DNA of 64,000 bases from Streptococcus sp. F0442 (GTDB lineage: Bacteria; Bacillota; Bacilli; Lactobacillales; Streptococcaceae), in contig NZ_KB373315.1 of assembly GCF_000314795.2 (NCBI RefSeq), positions 308,501 through 372,500 on the forward strand. Reading direction: 5' to 3'. Made by a program: the position numbers and the translations under genes. The notes below the pieces were generated by a model. That model saw only the letters and a program-made list of their open reading frames with translations. It was not told where the DNA came from and ran no database searches. Positions 35,239-47,071 of the stretch are shown here, one piece after another (the first letter of the stretch is position 1; every line of letters starts with the position of its first letter).

Positions 35239-36576
35239 ATGGACATTAAACAGGTAACAGAAACCATCGCCATGATTGAAGAGCAGAACTTTGATGTTCG
35301 GACCATCACTATGGGCATCTCCCTTCTGGATTGTATTGATCCAGATATCGAAAAGGCGGCAGAAAAGGTCTACCAGAAGATTGTTACAAAGGCTAAGGAT
35401 TTGGTGGCTGTTGGGGATGAGATTGCGGCGGAACTCGGCATTCCTATTGTCAACAAGCGGGTTTCGGTCACTCCGATTTCCATTATCGGGGCAGCAACCA
35501 ACGCGACAGATTATGTGCCCTTTGCAAAGGCACTGGATCGTGCGGCCAAAGAAGTTGGAGTCAACTTTATCGGAGGCTACTCAGCCCTTGTTCAAAAAGG
35601 CTACCAAAAAGGGGATGAAATCCTGATCAATTCCATTCCTCGTGCCCTTGCGGAGACAGATTTTGTCTGCTCTTCAGTCAATATCGGGTCGACCAAGTCA
35701 GGGATCAATATGACAGCTGTCCGTGATATGGGCCGCATCATTAAAGAAGCATCGGAAGCAGATCCAATGGGACCAGGGAAACTGGTGGTCTTTGCCAATG
35801 CAGTAGAAGATAATCCATTTATGGCAGGAGCCTTCCATGGTGTCGGCGAAGCGGATGTTGTCATCAACGTTGGGGTTTCAGGACCTGGTGTCGTCCAACG
35901 GGCGATTGAAAAAGTACCAGGCGCTAGCTTTGATGTATTGGCTGAAACCGTCAAGAAGACAGCTTTCAAGATCACACGTGTCGGCCAATTAGTGGGTCAA
36001 ATGGCTAGTGAACGTCTAGGTGTTGAGTTTGGGATTGTAGACTTGTCTCTCGCGCCAACACCAGCTGTTGGGGATTCGGTTGCCCGTGTCCTTGAAGCCA
36101 TGGGGCTTGAAGTAGTTGGAACCCATGGAACTACAGCAGCGCTAGCTCTGCTCAATGACCAAGTGAAAAAAGGCGGCATCATGGCTTGTAACCAAGTCGG
36201 TGGGTTGTCAGGTGCCTTTATTCCTGTCTCAGAAGATGAGGGGATGATTGCGGCAGTCCAGTCAGGTCATATCAATCTGGAAAAATTGGAAGCCATGACA
36301 GCCATTTGCTCGGTCGGTCTGGATATGATTGCCATCCCAGCTGATACTCCAGCTACGACGATTGCGGCTATGATTGCCGATGAAGCAGCTATCGGAGTGA
36401 TCAACCAAAAGACAACAGCCGTTCGGATCATTCCTTATGGAGAAGAAGGCGATATGTTAGAGCTTGGAGGACTTCTTGGCTCTGCTCCAGTGATGAAGGT
36501 CAACAAGGCTTCGTCAGCTGATTTCATTGCCCGTGGTGGTCAAATTCCGGCCCCGGTTCATAGCTTTAAAAACTAA
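35239..36576 (+). CDS. PFL-family protein UPF0210 (DUF711)
   Basis: 445 residues with the family words [34 protein letters not shown] and [20 protein letters not shown]. Members resemble a pyruvate-formate-lyase-like barrel without established activity. Partner of the ACT protein above; co-transcribed. Confidence 0.9.
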   Translation: MDIKQVTETIAMIEEQNFDVRTITMGISLLDCIDPDIEKAAEKVYQKIVTKAKDLVAVGDEIAAELGIPIVNKRVSVTPISIIGAATNATDYVPFAKALDRAAKEVGVNFIGGYSALVQKGYQKGDEILINSIPRALAETDFVCSSVNIGSTKSGINMTAVRDMGRIIKEASEADPMGPGKLVVFANAVEDNPFMAGAFHGVGEADVVINVGVSGPGVVQRAIEKVPGASFDVLAETVKKTAFKITRVGQLVGQMASERLGVEFGIVDLSLAPTPAVGDSVARVLEAMGLEVVGTHGTTAALALLNDQVKKGGIMACNQVGGLSGAFIPVSEDEGMIAAVQSGHINLEKLEAMTAICSVGLDMIAIPADTPATTIAAMIADEAAIGVINQKTTAVRIIPYGEEGDMLELGGLLGSAPVMKVNKASSADFIARGGQIPAPVHSFKN

Positions 36577-36607
36577 GAGAAATCGAGTATAATAGAAGAA
36601 ACGAATA

Positions 36608-36643
36608 GAAAAGTCTGTGATGATGAAACTCCAGACTTTTTTC
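36608..36643 (+). terminator. Terminator after UPF0210 gene
   Basis: AAAAGTCTG / CAGACTTTT stem and T-run; it lies before the first phosphatase gene. Confidence 0.75.
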
Positions 36644-36660
36644 TTACAAAAGGAGACAAG

Positions 36661-37350
36661 ATGGCTAAAACAAGATTATTTGTGATTCGTCATGGGAGAA
36701 CCATGTTTAATACCATTGGCCGTGCTCAAGGCTGGTCCGATACCCCTTTGACAGCAGAAGGAGAACGAGGGATTCAGGCTCTAGGAATCGGCTTGCGTGA
36801 GTCTGGTTTAGAGTTTACTCGAGCCTACTCCAGTGATTCAGGTCGTGCCATTCAGACCATGGGGATCATTCTCGATGAATTGAGCTTGAAAGACCAGATC
36901 CCTTATCGCTTTGACAAACGGATCCGCGAGTGGTGTTTTGGTAGCTTTGATGGGGCCTACGGTGGGGAGCTCTTTCATGGTGTCGTGCCGCGCGTGCTAG
37001 ATGTAGAAGATTATAAGACCTTGAGCTTGGAAGACTTGGCGGAAGGGATCTGCCAGGTCGATACAGCTGGGTGGGCGGAACCTTGGGAAGTCTTGAAAGG
37101 ACGGATCCTAGAAGGTTTTGAGGGCATTGCCAAAGAAGTAGAGGAAAATGGTGGTGGCAATGCCTTGGTGGTCAGCCATAGTTGGACCATTCAGACCTTG
37201 GTCTGCTTAGTTGAAGGTAAACCAAATCTTAATCTGCCCCTTTCAAACGGTAGTGTTACCCTTGTAGAATATGAAGATGGAGAATTGACGGTTAAGATTT
37301 TTGGAGATAGCAGTTATCGTGAAGTCGGTGAAGGCTTGCAAGAATCCTAG
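36661..37350 (+). CDS. Histidine phosphatase (phosphoglycerate-mutase-like), paralogue 1
   Basis: 229 residues: VIRHGRTMFNTIGRAQGWSD carries the phosphate-accepting RHG His (about residue 10), REWCFGSFDG the catalytic Glu, and VVSHSWTIQTL the second His. AAAGGAGAC precedes the ATG. Substrate unknown. A close paralogue follows at 37474. Confidence 0.88.
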   Translation: MAKTRLFVIRHGRTMFNTIGRAQGWSDTPLTAEGERGIQALGIGLRESGLEFTRAYSSDSGRAIQTMGIILDELSLKDQIPYRFDKRIREWCFGSFDGAYGGELFHGVVPRVLDVEDYKTLSLEDLAEGICQVDTAGWAEPWEVLKGRILEGFEGIAKEVEENGGGNALVVSHSWTIQTLVCLVEGKPNLNLPLSNGSVTLVEYEDGELTVKIFGDSSYREVGEGLQES

Positions 37351-37359
37351 TCCGTCCTG

Positions 37360-37390
37360 AAAGGCTGACCTTTTGGTCATGGCCTTTTCT
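37360..37390 (+). terminator. Hairpin between the two phosphatase genes
   Basis: AAAGGC-TGACC pairs with GGTCA-TGGCCTTT (one bulge) and is followed by TCTTTCT. The second gene has its own TATAAT at 37439-37444. Confidence 0.65.
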
Positions 37391-37473
37391 TTCTCTCAAA
37401 ACTTGTAAGAGCTTTCCTACTTTCTTTTTGCAAAAAATGATATAATGAAAGAGATACATACGGAGGTAATACA

Positions 37474-38175
37474 ATGACAAAAACCAGATTATATATTGCT
37501 CGTCATGGAAAAACCATGTTTAATACCATCGGACGAGCACAGGGCTGGTCAGACACTCCGCTGACAGAAGCAGGAGAGCGTGGAATTAAAGAATTAGGAC
37601 TTGGCCTTAAGGAAGCAGGTCTTTCTTTTAAAGAGGCTGTTTCGAGTGATTCTGGTCGAACTATTCAAACCATGGGAATTGTTCTCCAAGAGCTTGGTTT
37701 GACAGGTCAGATTCCTTATCGCTATGATAAACGCATTCGTGAGTGGTGTTTTGGTAGCTTCGACGGTGCCTATGATGGCGAGCTCTTTATGGGGGTTTTA
37801 CCACGTGTTTTTAAGGTCGAGGATTTTCATCAGTTGAGCTTGATGGAGTTGGCAGAAGGGATTGTTGAAGTCGACACCACTGGTTGGGCTGAATCTTGGG
37901 GTGTCTTAAGTGGTCGGATTAAAGAAGGTTTTGAAGCCATCGCAAAAGAGGTGGAAGCAGCTGGTGGTGGCAATGCTATGGTGGTCAGTCATGGCATGAC
38001 CATCAGTACCTTGATTTACCTGATTGATCCAAAAGCCTTTAAAGAATTGGTCTTAGATAATGGCAGTGTAACTGTTTTGGCTTATGAAGATGGAGCCTTT
38101 ACTATCGAAAAAGTTGGGGATATGTCCTATCGTAAAGTTGGAGCAAAACTCCTAGAGGAAGGCCATGACGAATAA
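37474..38175 (+). CDS. Histidine phosphatase (phosphoglycerate-mutase-like), paralogue 2
   Basis: 233 residues, same layout as the upstream gene (ARHGKTMFNTIGRAQGWSD, REWCFGSFDG, VVSHGMTISTL) with most residues shared in the first half. It is a tandem duplication. ACGGAGGT precedes the ATG and its end overlaps the carboxypeptidase start by 11 bases. Confidence 0.88.
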   Translation: MTKTRLYIARHGKTMFNTIGRAQGWSDTPLTEAGERGIKELGLGLKEAGLSFKEAVSSDSGRTIQTMGIVLQELGLTGQIPYRYDKRIREWCFGSFDGAYDGELFMGVLPRVFKVEDFHQLSLMELAEGIVEVDTTGWAESWGVLSGRIKEGFEAIAKEVEAAGGGNAMVVSHGMTISTLIYLIDPKAFKELVLDNGSVTVLAYEDGAFTIEKVGDMSYRKVGAKLLEEGHDE

Positions 38176-38938
38176 GTACAGACGCGCAAGAAAAAAACGC
38201 AAGAAATGGTGGCCCTATCTAGTGAGTTGCTTTCTTCTTGCGGCCCTTGGATCGGGGATTGGCGCCTATTTGGCGAAACCAAACCTGTTTTCAGGGCTCC
38301 AGTTTTGGAAGGCCAAAAAAACTGTCGTGACGACTCCGTCTTCTTCTAAGAAAAAGGAAGAAAAATCAGATCTGCCAGCCGTCTCGACAAAAGATTGGCA
38401 GTTGATCTTGGTCAATCGTGACAATGTGAAGCCTGAGCTGAACCCACAATTGACAGATGTGGATGCCATAAAAGTCGATAGTCGGATTGGAGATCCAACG
38501 CGTCAATTTTTGGAAGCAGCCCGAAAAATTGCCCCAGAAGAAACCTTGATATCGGGTTATCGGAGTGTAGCCGAACAAACCGAGCTCTATAATGAGCGTG
38601 TTGCTGAGTTAGAAGCGAGTGGTCTTTCACACGAAGAAGCTGAAAAACAGGTGCAGACTCAGGTGCAGGTCCCTGGTGCTAGTGAGCATCAGACAGGTCT
38701 TGCAATTGATATGAGCGTCGAAGCAGGTCAAAGTGATGAGTTGGGCTTGCAGCTGGCTGCCATTGCACCTCAATATGGTTTTGTTCTTCGCTATCCAGAT
38801 GGCAAGAGCGATATTACAGGTGTGACTTTTGAAAATTGGCATTTCCGTTATGTTGGTGTAGAAAGTGCTCAGTATATGGCCAAACATCAGCTAGTATTAG
38901 AAGAATACATTCAATTACTGAAAAAGGCCGGGAAATAG
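38165..38938 (+). CDS. Membrane-anchored D,D/L,D-carboxypeptidase (VanY/DacB/LdcB type)
   Basis: 257 residues. An N-terminal basic run and one membrane helix (YLVSCFLLAALGSGIGAYLA), a linker, then an M15B domain: SGYRSVAEQTELY, GASEHQTGLAIDM (zinc His and Asp) and ENWHFRYVG (second zinc His). It trims peptidoglycan stem peptides outside the membrane. Translational overlap with the phosphatase is odd and may be only operon packing. Confidence 0.9.
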   Translation: MTNKYRRARKKRKKWWPYLVSCFLLAALGSGIGAYLAKPNLFSGLQFWKAKKTVVTTPSSSKKKEEKSDLPAVSTKDWQLILVNRDNVKPELNPQLTDVDAIKVDSRIGDPTRQFLEAARKIAPEETLISGYRSVAEQTELYNERVAELEASGLSHEEAEKQVQTQVQVPGASEHQTGLAIDMSVEAGQSDELGLQLAAIAPQYGFVLRYPDGKSDITGVTFENWHFRYVGVESAQYMAKHQLVLEEYIQLLKKAGK

Positions 38939-38974
38939 TAGGACATACACTTTTCTAGGCCTTAAGAATGATTT

Positions 38975-39001
38975 TTAGCACTCTTGGAAAAAGAGTGCTA
39001 A
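38975..39001 (+). promoter_or_regulatory. CIRCE element 1
   Basis: TTAGCACTC-N9-GAGTGCTAA, a perfect HrcA operator upstream of the hrcA promoter. Confidence 0.96.
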
Positions 39002-39018
39002 TTTTTTGGATTTTTTTC

Positions 39019-39046
39019 TTGACTTTCTCTTGAGAGGGTGTATAAT
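39019..39046 (+). promoter_or_regulatory. hrcA operon promoter
   Basis: TTGACT (39019-39024) and TATAAT (39041-39046), spacing 16, set between the two CIRCE elements. Confidence 0.88.
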
Positions 39047-39057
39047 AGAATCATAGT

Positions 39058-39084
39058 TTAGCACTCGGATGTGTAGAGTGCTAA
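39058..39084 (+). promoter_or_regulatory. CIRCE element 2
   Basis: TTAGCACTC-GGATGTGTA-GAGTGCTAA, perfect arms, covering the transcript 5' end. Confidence 0.96.
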
Positions 39085-39105
39085 AGATGAAAGAGAGGTG
39101 AGGTC

Positions 39106-40140
39106 ATGGTTACAGAACGTCAAAATGAGATTCTCAATCTTGTCGTCGATATCTTTACCAAGACCCACGAACCGGTCGGTTCAAAAGCCCTGCAAGATGT
39201 CATTCAATCCAGTAGTGCCACCATCCGAAACGACATGGCTGCCCTCGAAAAGCAGGGCTTATTAGAAAAAGCCCACACTTCGAGTGGTCGAATGCCTAGC
39301 CGGGCTGGTTTTCAATATTTTGTTCAGAACTCGCTCGATCTGGAGCTGATTGATGAGCAAGATGTCTACCAGGTGGTGAAAGCCTTCGATTTCGAAGCCT
39401 TTAAGCTAGACGATATCTTGGATGCTACGGCCAAGTTACTAGCCCAGATGACGGGCTACACCGCAGTCATTCAGGATGTGGAACCGACACGACAGCGCTT
39501 GACGGGTTTTGAGATCGTTCCCTTGTCCAACCACGATGCTTTGGCGGTATTGACCTTGGATGAATCAAAGCCTGTTACCGTACAATTTGCCATTCCAAAG
39601 AATTTCTTAACCAGTGACTTGGAAATCTTCCATCAGCTAGTTCAAGAACGCTTCATTGGAAATACAGTCTTGGATATTCACTACCGCTTGCGGACAGAGA
39701 TTCCACAGATTGTACAGCGCTATTTTAAGACGACAGACAATGTCTTGGATCTGTTTGATTACGTCTTCTCGCAACTGTTTCAAGAACTGGTCTTTGTAGA
39801 AGGAAAGGTTTCATCTTTAACCTACGCCGATCTTCAGACCTATCAGTTCTTGGATAATCCCCAACACGTAGCTCTCGAGTTGCGAGGGGGAATGCCAGAG
39901 GACCAAATGACCCAGATCCTGGTTGCGGAGTCCCAAGAGAAGGCCTTGAAAAATGTGACCGTGATTAGTCACAAGTTCTTAGTTCCTTATCGTGGGATGG
40001 CCCTCATGCATGTAATCGGTCCCGTAGAGATGGATTACAGGCGTGTGATTAGTCTGGTCAATGTTATCGGCCGAGTGCTGGTCATGAAGTTGACGGATTA
40101 CTACCGTTACCTCAACAGCAACCATTATGAAGTAAATTAA
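39106..40140 (+). CDS. hrcA: Heat-inducible transcription repressor HrcA
   Basis: 344 residues with an N-terminal winged helix ([20 protein letters not shown]) and the HrcA insert and GAF-like domain. It binds CIRCE with help from GroEL, and represses this operon. The two CIRCE copies directly upstream confirm it. GAGAGGTGAGG precedes the ATG. Confidence 0.97.
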   Translation: MVTERQNEILNLVVDIFTKTHEPVGSKALQDVIQSSSATIRNDMAALEKQGLLEKAHTSSGRMPSRAGFQYFVQNSLDLELIDEQDVYQVVKAFDFEAFKLDDILDATAKLLAQMTGYTAVIQDVEPTRQRLTGFEIVPLSNHDALAVLTLDESKPVTVQFAIPKNFLTSDLEIFHQLVQERFIGNTVLDIHYRLRTEIPQIVQRYFKTTDNVLDLFDYVFSQLFQELVFVEGKVSSLTYADLQTYQFLDNPQHVALELRGGMPEDQMTQILVAESQEKALKNVTVISHKFLVPYRGMALMHVIGPVEMDYRRVISLVNVIGRVLVMKLTDYYRYLNSNHYEVN

Positions 40141-40164
40141 GACCAAATGAAAGGGGTGTATGCC

Positions 40165-40689
40165 TTGACAGAAGATATCAAAAAAGAAGACGTGAAAGAA
40201 GAGGAAGTTGCCCAACCAACTGAAGAAGTTGTAGAGGAAAGCAAGCAACCTTCTGAATTAGAAGAAGCACAAGCGCGTGCCGAAGAATTTGAAAACAAAT
40301 ACCTTCGCGCTCATGCAGAAATGCAAAACATTCAGCGTCGTGCCAACGAAGAACGCCAACTTTTGCAACGCTATCGCAGCCAAGATTTGGCAAAAGCGAT
40401 CTTACCATCACTTGACAACCTCGAACGTGCCCTTGCCGTTGAAGGGTTGACAGATGATGTCAAAAAAGGACTAGAAATGGTACAAGAAAGCTTGATTCAT
40501 GCTCTGAAAGAAGAAGGAATTGAAGAAATTCCAGCGGACGGAGAATTTGACCATAACTACCACATGGCCATCCAAACCCTCCCAGCGGATGACGAACATC
40601 CAGCAGACACCATCGCACAAGTCTTCCAAAAAGGCTACAAACTCCATGACCGTATCCTAAGACCGGCTATGGTAGTTGTCTACAACTAG
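40165..40689 (+). CDS. grpE: Nucleotide exchange factor GrpE
   Basis: 174 residues from TTG 40165: acidic disordered start ([14 protein letters not shown]), long coiled coil, then the beta domain [24 protein letters not shown] text (here [19 protein letters not shown]) and RPAMVVV. GrpE releases ADP from DnaK. I choose TTG because AAAGGGGTG stands seven bases before it, while the upstream in-frame ATG at 40147 has no ribosome site. Confidence 0.92.
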   Translation: MTEDIKKEDVKEEEVAQPTEEVVEESKQPSELEEAQARAEEFENKYLRAHAEMQNIQRRANEERQLLQRYRSQDLAKAILPSLDNLERALAVEGLTDDVKKGLEMVQESLIHALKEEGIEEIPADGEFDHNYHMAIQTLPADDEHPADTIAQVFQKGYKLHDRILRPAMVVVYN

Positions 40690-40758
40690 GCTACCTTGTC
40701 CGAAACGACACTAAACTATGAAAGAAAGATAAGATGCAAGCCGGAGGCTTGCAAGGAA

Positions 40759-42752
<1,994 letters not shown>

Positions 42753-42760
42753 GATGCAAA

Positions 42761-42852
42761 GCCCGTTAAAACCTCACAGTGAAAATAGGAAATCTGACGC
42801 AGAAACTTTAGTTTCTAGAAAGATTTGTCTTTTTCACCAAGAGGTTAGGGCG
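42761..42852 (+). ncRNA. Candidate structured RNA, family 2 copy A
   Basis: GCCC/GGGC and AACCTC/GAGGTT outer helices, GTGAAAA/TTTTTCAC, AAATCT/AGATTT and the apical GAAAC-TTTA-GTTTC. The words TAGGAAATCTGACGCA and TAGA are conserved in the copy at 43731-43817 (opposite strand), while outer and apical stems change on both sides together. Confidence 0.65.
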
Positions 42853-42946
42853 TGCTCGATTTAATCCGAAACTCAATTCAGCCTTACTAGTTCTAAAAAA
42901 GTATAATCGACTTTGTCTTAGAATGTCGTAATGATAGGAAGAAATC

Positions 42947-42974
42947 CAGAGGTTGCAACCCAGCCTCTGTTTTT
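42947..42974 (+). terminator. Hairpin before the DJ-1 gene
   Basis: CAGAGG / CCTCTG stem with an 11-base loop and T-run, 24 bases before the ATG; probably ends dnaK-derived transcripts. Confidence 0.6.
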
Positions 42975-42997
42975 CGGCAAAATAGAGGATGTTGCGT

Positions 42998-43630
42998 ATG
43001 AAAAAAGTACTTTGTTTGATTTATCCTAATTTTTCTCTTTATGAGATAACTGCTTTAACCAGTACTTTAGCTCTATCTTTTGACGTCACGATTGATTATG
43101 TCGCTTCAGATGATTCGATAGTAGTCTCTGAAGATGGATTGCCCTGTCAACCAACGAAAACACTAGATCAAATCCGTATAGAAGAGTATTCTTGTGTGAT
43201 TTTGCCAGGAATGGTCAATATAGGTCCTGCTCTACAGGATGAGAAATTGATTTCGTTTTTGAGGGCTCTTGGTGAGCAAGAAGTCCTAATTGCAGCCATT
43301 TCTTCAGCGCCTCTTTTATTAGCGAAAGCAGGCTTGTTGAACGATACGAAATTTACAGGTGGAATTTGGCAAAACTTCTTTGATTATTTTGAATTTCTTC
43401 CACGTGAAAATTTCCAACCCAAACTGGTTGTGCAAGATAAACAAATCATTACGGCTATCGGTTTTGCCCATCAAGAGTTTGCAAGAAAAGTGATTCTAAG
43501 TTTAGGGTTGGCAGAGAATACGGACAACTATTTTAAAGAACAGAACGACTATGCAACAGAGGATTTGATATTTACTCTATCAGACCAAGAGTTTGATCAA
43601 GTGAAGCAAAGTATAGAAAACATCCTCTAA
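42998..43630 (+). CDS. DJ-1/PfpI-family protein
   Basis: 210 residues from ATG 42998 (AGAGGAT upstream): KKVLCLIYPNFSLYEITALT start typical of the ThiJ/PfpI superfamily. The nucleophile elbow reads AAISSAPLLLAKAG, with Ser in place of the usual Cys, as in some family members, so classical protease or glyoxalase chemistry is doubtful. It sits between dnaK and dnaJ, flanked by inverted copies of RNA family 2. Confidence 0.78.
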   Translation: MKKVLCLIYPNFSLYEITALTSTLALSFDVTIDYVASDDSIVVSEDGLPCQPTKTLDQIRIEEYSCVILPGMVNIGPALQDEKLISFLRALGEQEVLIAAISSAPLLLAKAGLLNDTKFTGGIWQNFFDYFEFLPRENFQPKLVVQDKQIITAIGFAHQEFARKVILSLGLAENTDNYFKEQNDYATEDLIFTLSDQEFDQVKQSIENIL

Positions 43631-43730
43631 AGATGTACGTAAAAATTACAGAAAGGAACAAAGAGTGTTCGGGGAATTGAACTCGAGCTCTGAAGTTTCT
43701 TACTCAATATGAAAGAAAGGAACTGAACCC

Positions 43731-43817
43731 GACCTAAATTCTCGGAAAAAAGATAAATCTGTCTAGGAGCATCGCTCCTGCGTCAGATTTCCTATTTTTC
43801 AGTCGAATTTTACGGTC
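43731..43817 (-). ncRNA. Candidate structured RNA, family 2 copy B
   Basis: On the minus strand it has GACC/GGTC and AAATTC/GAATTT outer helices, GAAAAA/TTTTTC, AAATCTGACGCA, apical GGAGC-GAT-GCTCC and TAGACAGATTT. It is the same fold as 42761-42852 in reverse orientation, just upstream of dnaJ. Confidence 0.65.
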
Positions 43818-43829
43818 TTGGTATCTTAA

Positions 43830-44963
43830 ATGAACAATACTGAATTTTATGACCGTTTGGGCGTTTCAAAGAATGCATCTCAAGATGAGATCAAGAAAGC
43901 CTATCGGAAATTATCTAAAAAATATCACCCAGATATCAACAAGGAGCCTGGTGCTGAGGAAAAGTACAAGGAAGTTCAAGAAGCTTATGAGACGTTAAGC
44001 GACGAACAAAATCGGGCGGCCTATGACCAATATGGTGCTGCGGGTGCCAATGGTGGCTTTGGTGGTGGAGCAGGTGGCTTTGGTGGCTTTAACGGTGGTG
44101 GCTTTGGTGGTTTTGAAGATATCTTCTCCAGCTTCTTTGGTGGCGGTGCAAGCCGTAATCCCAATGCCCCTCGTCAAGGAGACGACCTCCAATACCGTGT
44201 TAATCTCAAGTTTGAAGAAGCGATTTTTGGTGCTGAAAAAGAAGTTAAGTACCATCGTGAAGCAAGCTGCCATACCTGTCATGGTTCAGGTGCTAAGCCA
44301 GGGACTAGTCCGGTAACCTGTGGACGCTGTCATGGTTCTGGGGTCATCAATGTCGATACCCAAACCCCTCTTGGAATGATGCGTCGTCAAGTAACCTGTG
44401 ATGTCTGCCATGGTCGTGGTCAAGAAATTAAAGATCCATGTAGCACTTGTCGTGGAACAGGTCATGAAAAACAAGCCCACAGCGTGAATGTCAAGATTCC
44501 TGCCGGAGTTGAAACAGGTCAACAAATCCGCTTGGCAGGTCAAGGGGAAGCCGGCTTTAACGGCGGACCATACGGAGACTTGTATGTTGTTGTCAATGTT
44601 GAGCCGAGCGATCGCTTCGAACGGGATGGCTCGACCATCTACTACAAGCTGGATTTGAACATTGTCCAGGCAGCACTCGGTGATACAGTTCATGTTCCTA
44701 CGGTTCATGGCGATGTTGATTTAGTGATTCCTGAAGGGACCCAAACCGGTAAGAAATTCCGCCTTCGCGGAAAAGGGGCTCCGAGCTTACGTGGTGGTGC
44801 CATGGGAGACCAATATGTGTCTGTCAATGTTGTCACCCCAACTGGCTTAAATGACAAGCAAAAACAAGCCCTTCAAGCCTTTGCGGAAGCAAGTGATTTG
44901 AAGGTCAATCCAAAGAAAAAAGGCTTTTTTGATAAGGTCAAAGATGCTTTAGATGACTTATAA
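43830..44963 (+). CDS. dnaJ: Chaperone DnaJ (Hsp40)
   Basis: 377 residues: J-domain with HPD in KKYHPDIN, Gly/Phe-rich linker (about 70-115), four zinc-finger repeats ([32 protein letters not shown]), and the substrate-binding C-terminal domains. It stimulates DnaK ATPase. The Shine-Dalgarno is weak, and a separate structured element and DJ-1 gene divide it from dnaK. Confidence 0.97.
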   Translation: MNNTEFYDRLGVSKNASQDEIKKAYRKLSKKYHPDINKEPGAEEKYKEVQEAYETLSDEQNRAAYDQYGAAGANGGFGGGAGGFGGFNGGGFGGFEDIFSSFFGGGASRNPNAPRQGDDLQYRVNLKFEEAIFGAEKEVKYHREASCHTCHGSGAKPGTSPVTCGRCHGSGVINVDTQTPLGMMRRQVTCDVCHGRGQEIKDPCSTCRGTGHEKQAHSVNVKIPAGVETGQQIRLAGQGEAGFNGGPYGDLYVVVNVEPSDRFERDGSTIYYKLDLNIVQAALGDTVHVPTVHGDVDLVIPEGTQTGKKFRLRGKGAPSLRGGAMGDQYVSVNVVTPTGLNDKQKQALQAFAEASDLKVNPKKKGFFDKVKDALDDL

Positions 44964-44969
44964 GAATAT

Positions 44970-45008
44970 ACGAGTTTCCTTTTGAGTAAGGAGCTCGTTT
45001 TATTTTTG
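44970..45008 (+). terminator. Terminator after dnaJ
   Basis: ACGAG-TTTCCTT pairs with AAGGAG-CTCGT and is followed by TTTTATTTTT. Confidence 0.75.
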
Positions 45009-45107
45009 TATGGCCTTCAAGAACCTTCTTTCTTTAAAAAAACTGTACCCGGACAGAACGCCATTTTCTCTCTTGTATCCCCTTCTATATCCTGCTAAAA
45101 TAAAACC

Positions 45108-45854
45108 ATGACACGATACAAAGCAACTATTTCTTATGATGGGACTCTATTTGCGGGTTTTCAACGACAACCGCATGCCCGTAGTGTGCAAGAAGAAATC
45201 GAGAAGACCTTGATGCGTCTCAATCAGGGAAATCCTGTGACCATCCATGGAGCAGGCCGGACGGATGCAGGTGTCCATGCCCTTGGGCAGGTCATTCATT
45301 TTGATCTCCCTCAAGCGCGGGATGAGGAGAAGCTCCGCTTTGCTCTGGATACCCAGACCCCAGAGGATATTGATTTTATCCGGGTGGAGCAAGTAGCAGA
45401 TGACTTTCACTCACGCTACAAGAAGCACAGCAAAACCTATGAATTCATCGTGGATTATGGTCGTCCCAAGAACCCCATGATGCGCCACTATGCCACCCAC
45501 TATCCCTACCCCTTGGATGTGGCCAAGATGCAAGCAGCCATCCAAAAGTTGGAGGGAACCCATGATTTCACCGGTTTCACAGCTTCGGGTACCAGTGTGG
45601 AAGATAAGGTGCGTACGATCACAGAAGCTCGCTTGGTCGAGGATGCAGAACATCATCGCCTTCTCTTCACCTTTTCGGGCAATGGCTTTCTCTACAAGCA
45701 AATCCGCAATATGGTGGGAACTTTGTTGAAGATTGGAAATGATCGGATGCCAATCGAGCAGATCGATCTAATTTTAGAAAAAAAGGACCGCAATCTAGCA
45801 GGTCCTACAGCAGCGCCAAATGGCTTATATTTAAAGGAGATACGCTATGAGTAA
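45108..45854 (+). CDS. truA: tRNA pseudouridine synthase A
   Basis: Makes pseudouridine at tRNA positions 38-40. 248 residues with [15 protein letters not shown], the catalytic Asp in [15 protein letters not shown], and [14 protein letters not shown]. The start has no strong Shine-Dalgarno and lies close behind TATCCTGCTAAAAT. It overlaps the next gene by eight bases. Confidence 0.96.
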   Translation: MTRYKATISYDGTLFAGFQRQPHARSVQEEIEKTLMRLNQGNPVTIHGAGRTDAGVHALGQVIHFDLPQARDEEKLRFALDTQTPEDIDFIRVEQVADDFHSRYKKHSKTYEFIVDYGRPKNPMMRHYATHYPYPLDVAKMQAAIQKLEGTHDFTGFTASGTSVEDKVRTITEARLVEDAEHHRLLFTFSGNGFLYKQIRNMVGTLLKIGNDRMPIEQIDLILEKKDRNLAGPTAAPNGLYLKEIRYE

Positions 45855-46608
45855 TGAATTAATTCTCGCAATTTCAGGAAATGATATTTTTAGTGGAGGA
45901 GGTCTTCACGCAGACCTTGCTACCTATACGACTAACAAACAGCATGGTTTTGTGGCGGTGACTTGTTTGACAGCCATGACTGAGCACGGATTTGAAGTCA
46001 TTCCAGTGGATCCGACGACCTTTGCTCAGCAGCTCAGCTCTCTCAAGGATGTTCCTTTTTCTGCTATTAAACTCGGCCTCTTGCCAAATGTCCAAGTGGC
46101 AGATTTAGCCCTGGACTATGTCAAAGCCCATGCAGGTATCCCTGTGGTGCTGGATCCTGTCTTGGTCTGCAAGGAAACCCATGATGTAGAAGTGTCAGCC
46201 CTTCGAGACGAATTGATCAAGTTCTTCCCTTATGTGACCATCATCACACCAAACTTACCAGAGGCTGAGATCTTGACCCAAAGCAAGATTCAATCGCTCG
46301 ATGATATGAAGGCTGCCGCTCGTAAGCTCCATGAATTGGGAGCAGCGAATGTCGTGGTCAAAGGAGGCAATCGTCTCAATAAAGAAAAGGCCATCGATGT
46401 CTTTTATGACGGACAAGATTTTACAATCTTTGAAGAGCCAGTCCTAGAAAAGAATAATACAGGAGCGGGTTGTACTTTTGCTTCCAGCATTTCCAGCCAA
46501 TTGGTTCAAGGGAAAACTCCTCTTGAAGCTGTTAAAACCTCTAAAGACTTTGTCTTTCATGCCATTCAAAAATCAGACCAGTATGGAGTAGTACAATATG
46601 ACATCTAA
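45847..46608 (+). CDS. Pyridoxine/hydroxymethylpyrimidine kinase (ThiD/PdxK type)
   Basis: 253 residues of the ribokinase fold: [20 protein letters not shown] at the N-terminus, [18 protein letters not shown] and the anion-hole segment [17 protein letters not shown]. The family phosphorylates pyridoxal-type vitamers or HMP. Lying in front of an ECF S component suggests salvage of an imported B-vitamin, more likely B6, but this is inference. Confidence 0.85.
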   Translation: MSNELILAISGNDIFSGGGLHADLATYTTNKQHGFVAVTCLTAMTEHGFEVIPVDPTTFAQQLSSLKDVPFSAIKLGLLPNVQVADLALDYVKAHAGIPVVLDPVLVCKETHDVEVSALRDELIKFFPYVTIITPNLPEAEILTQSKIQSLDDMKAAARKLHELGAANVVVKGGNRLNKEKAIDVFYDGQDFTIFEEPVLEKNNTGAGCTFASSISSQLVQGKTPLEAVKTSKDFVFHAIQKSDQYGVVQYDI

Positions 46609-47068
46609 TCGAACTCAACTCATTGCCCGCCTCTCTATTTTATGTGCCTTGACGGTTGTGCTTGGCTACTATACTAAACTCCCAACTCCGACAGGGATCG
46701 TCACCCTGCTAGATCTGGGTGTATACTTCACCGCCTTTTATTTTGGACGTAAGGAAGGCGCTATTGTTGGTGGTGTCGGGGCCTTTTTACTCGACCTCAT
46801 TTCAGGTTATCCTCAGTGGATGTTCTTTAGTCTCCTCTTTCACGGAGGCCAAGGCTATTTCGCTGGTTTTAAGGGGAAAGCCCGTTACCTAGGTTTGCTC
46901 CTTGCGACGGTCGTCATGGTAGGTGGTTATGCGGTAGCTTCTGCTCTCTTTTTAGGAAATGGCTGGGGAGCAGCGAGTGCAGATATTCCTAACAATCTGG
47001 CTCAGAATTTTGTCGGAATGGCTTTAGGCTATGTGGTCTATTATGCCTTCCAAAAGAAAGGGAGCTAA
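46598..47068 (+). CDS. ECF transporter substrate-binding (S) component
   Basis: 156 residues, five to six hydrophobic helices, with TVVLGYYTKLPTPTGIVTLLD and FYFGRKEGAIVGGVGAFLLD typical of ECF S components. It needs shared EcfA-A'-T partners from elsewhere. Operon with the vitamin kinase indicates a B6/B1-type substrate. Overlaps the kinase gene by 11 bases. Confidence 0.85.
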   Translation: MTSNRTQLIARLSILCALTVVLGYYTKLPTPTGIVTLLDLGVYFTAFYFGRKEGAIVGGVGAFLLDLISGYPQWMFFSLLFHGGQGYFAGFKGKARYLGLLLATVVMVGGYAVASALFLGNGWGAASADIPNNLAQNFVGMALGYVVYYAFQKKGS

Positions 47069-47071
47069 CTC

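Noticed and set aside
35276..36182. Alternative frames within the UPF0210 gene on both strands
   Set aside because: Shadow frames of a high-GC-third-position gene without start signals.
44041..44130. GGTGGTGGC-type short repeats
   Set aside because: These encode the Gly/Phe linker of DnaJ, not a separate DNA repeat.
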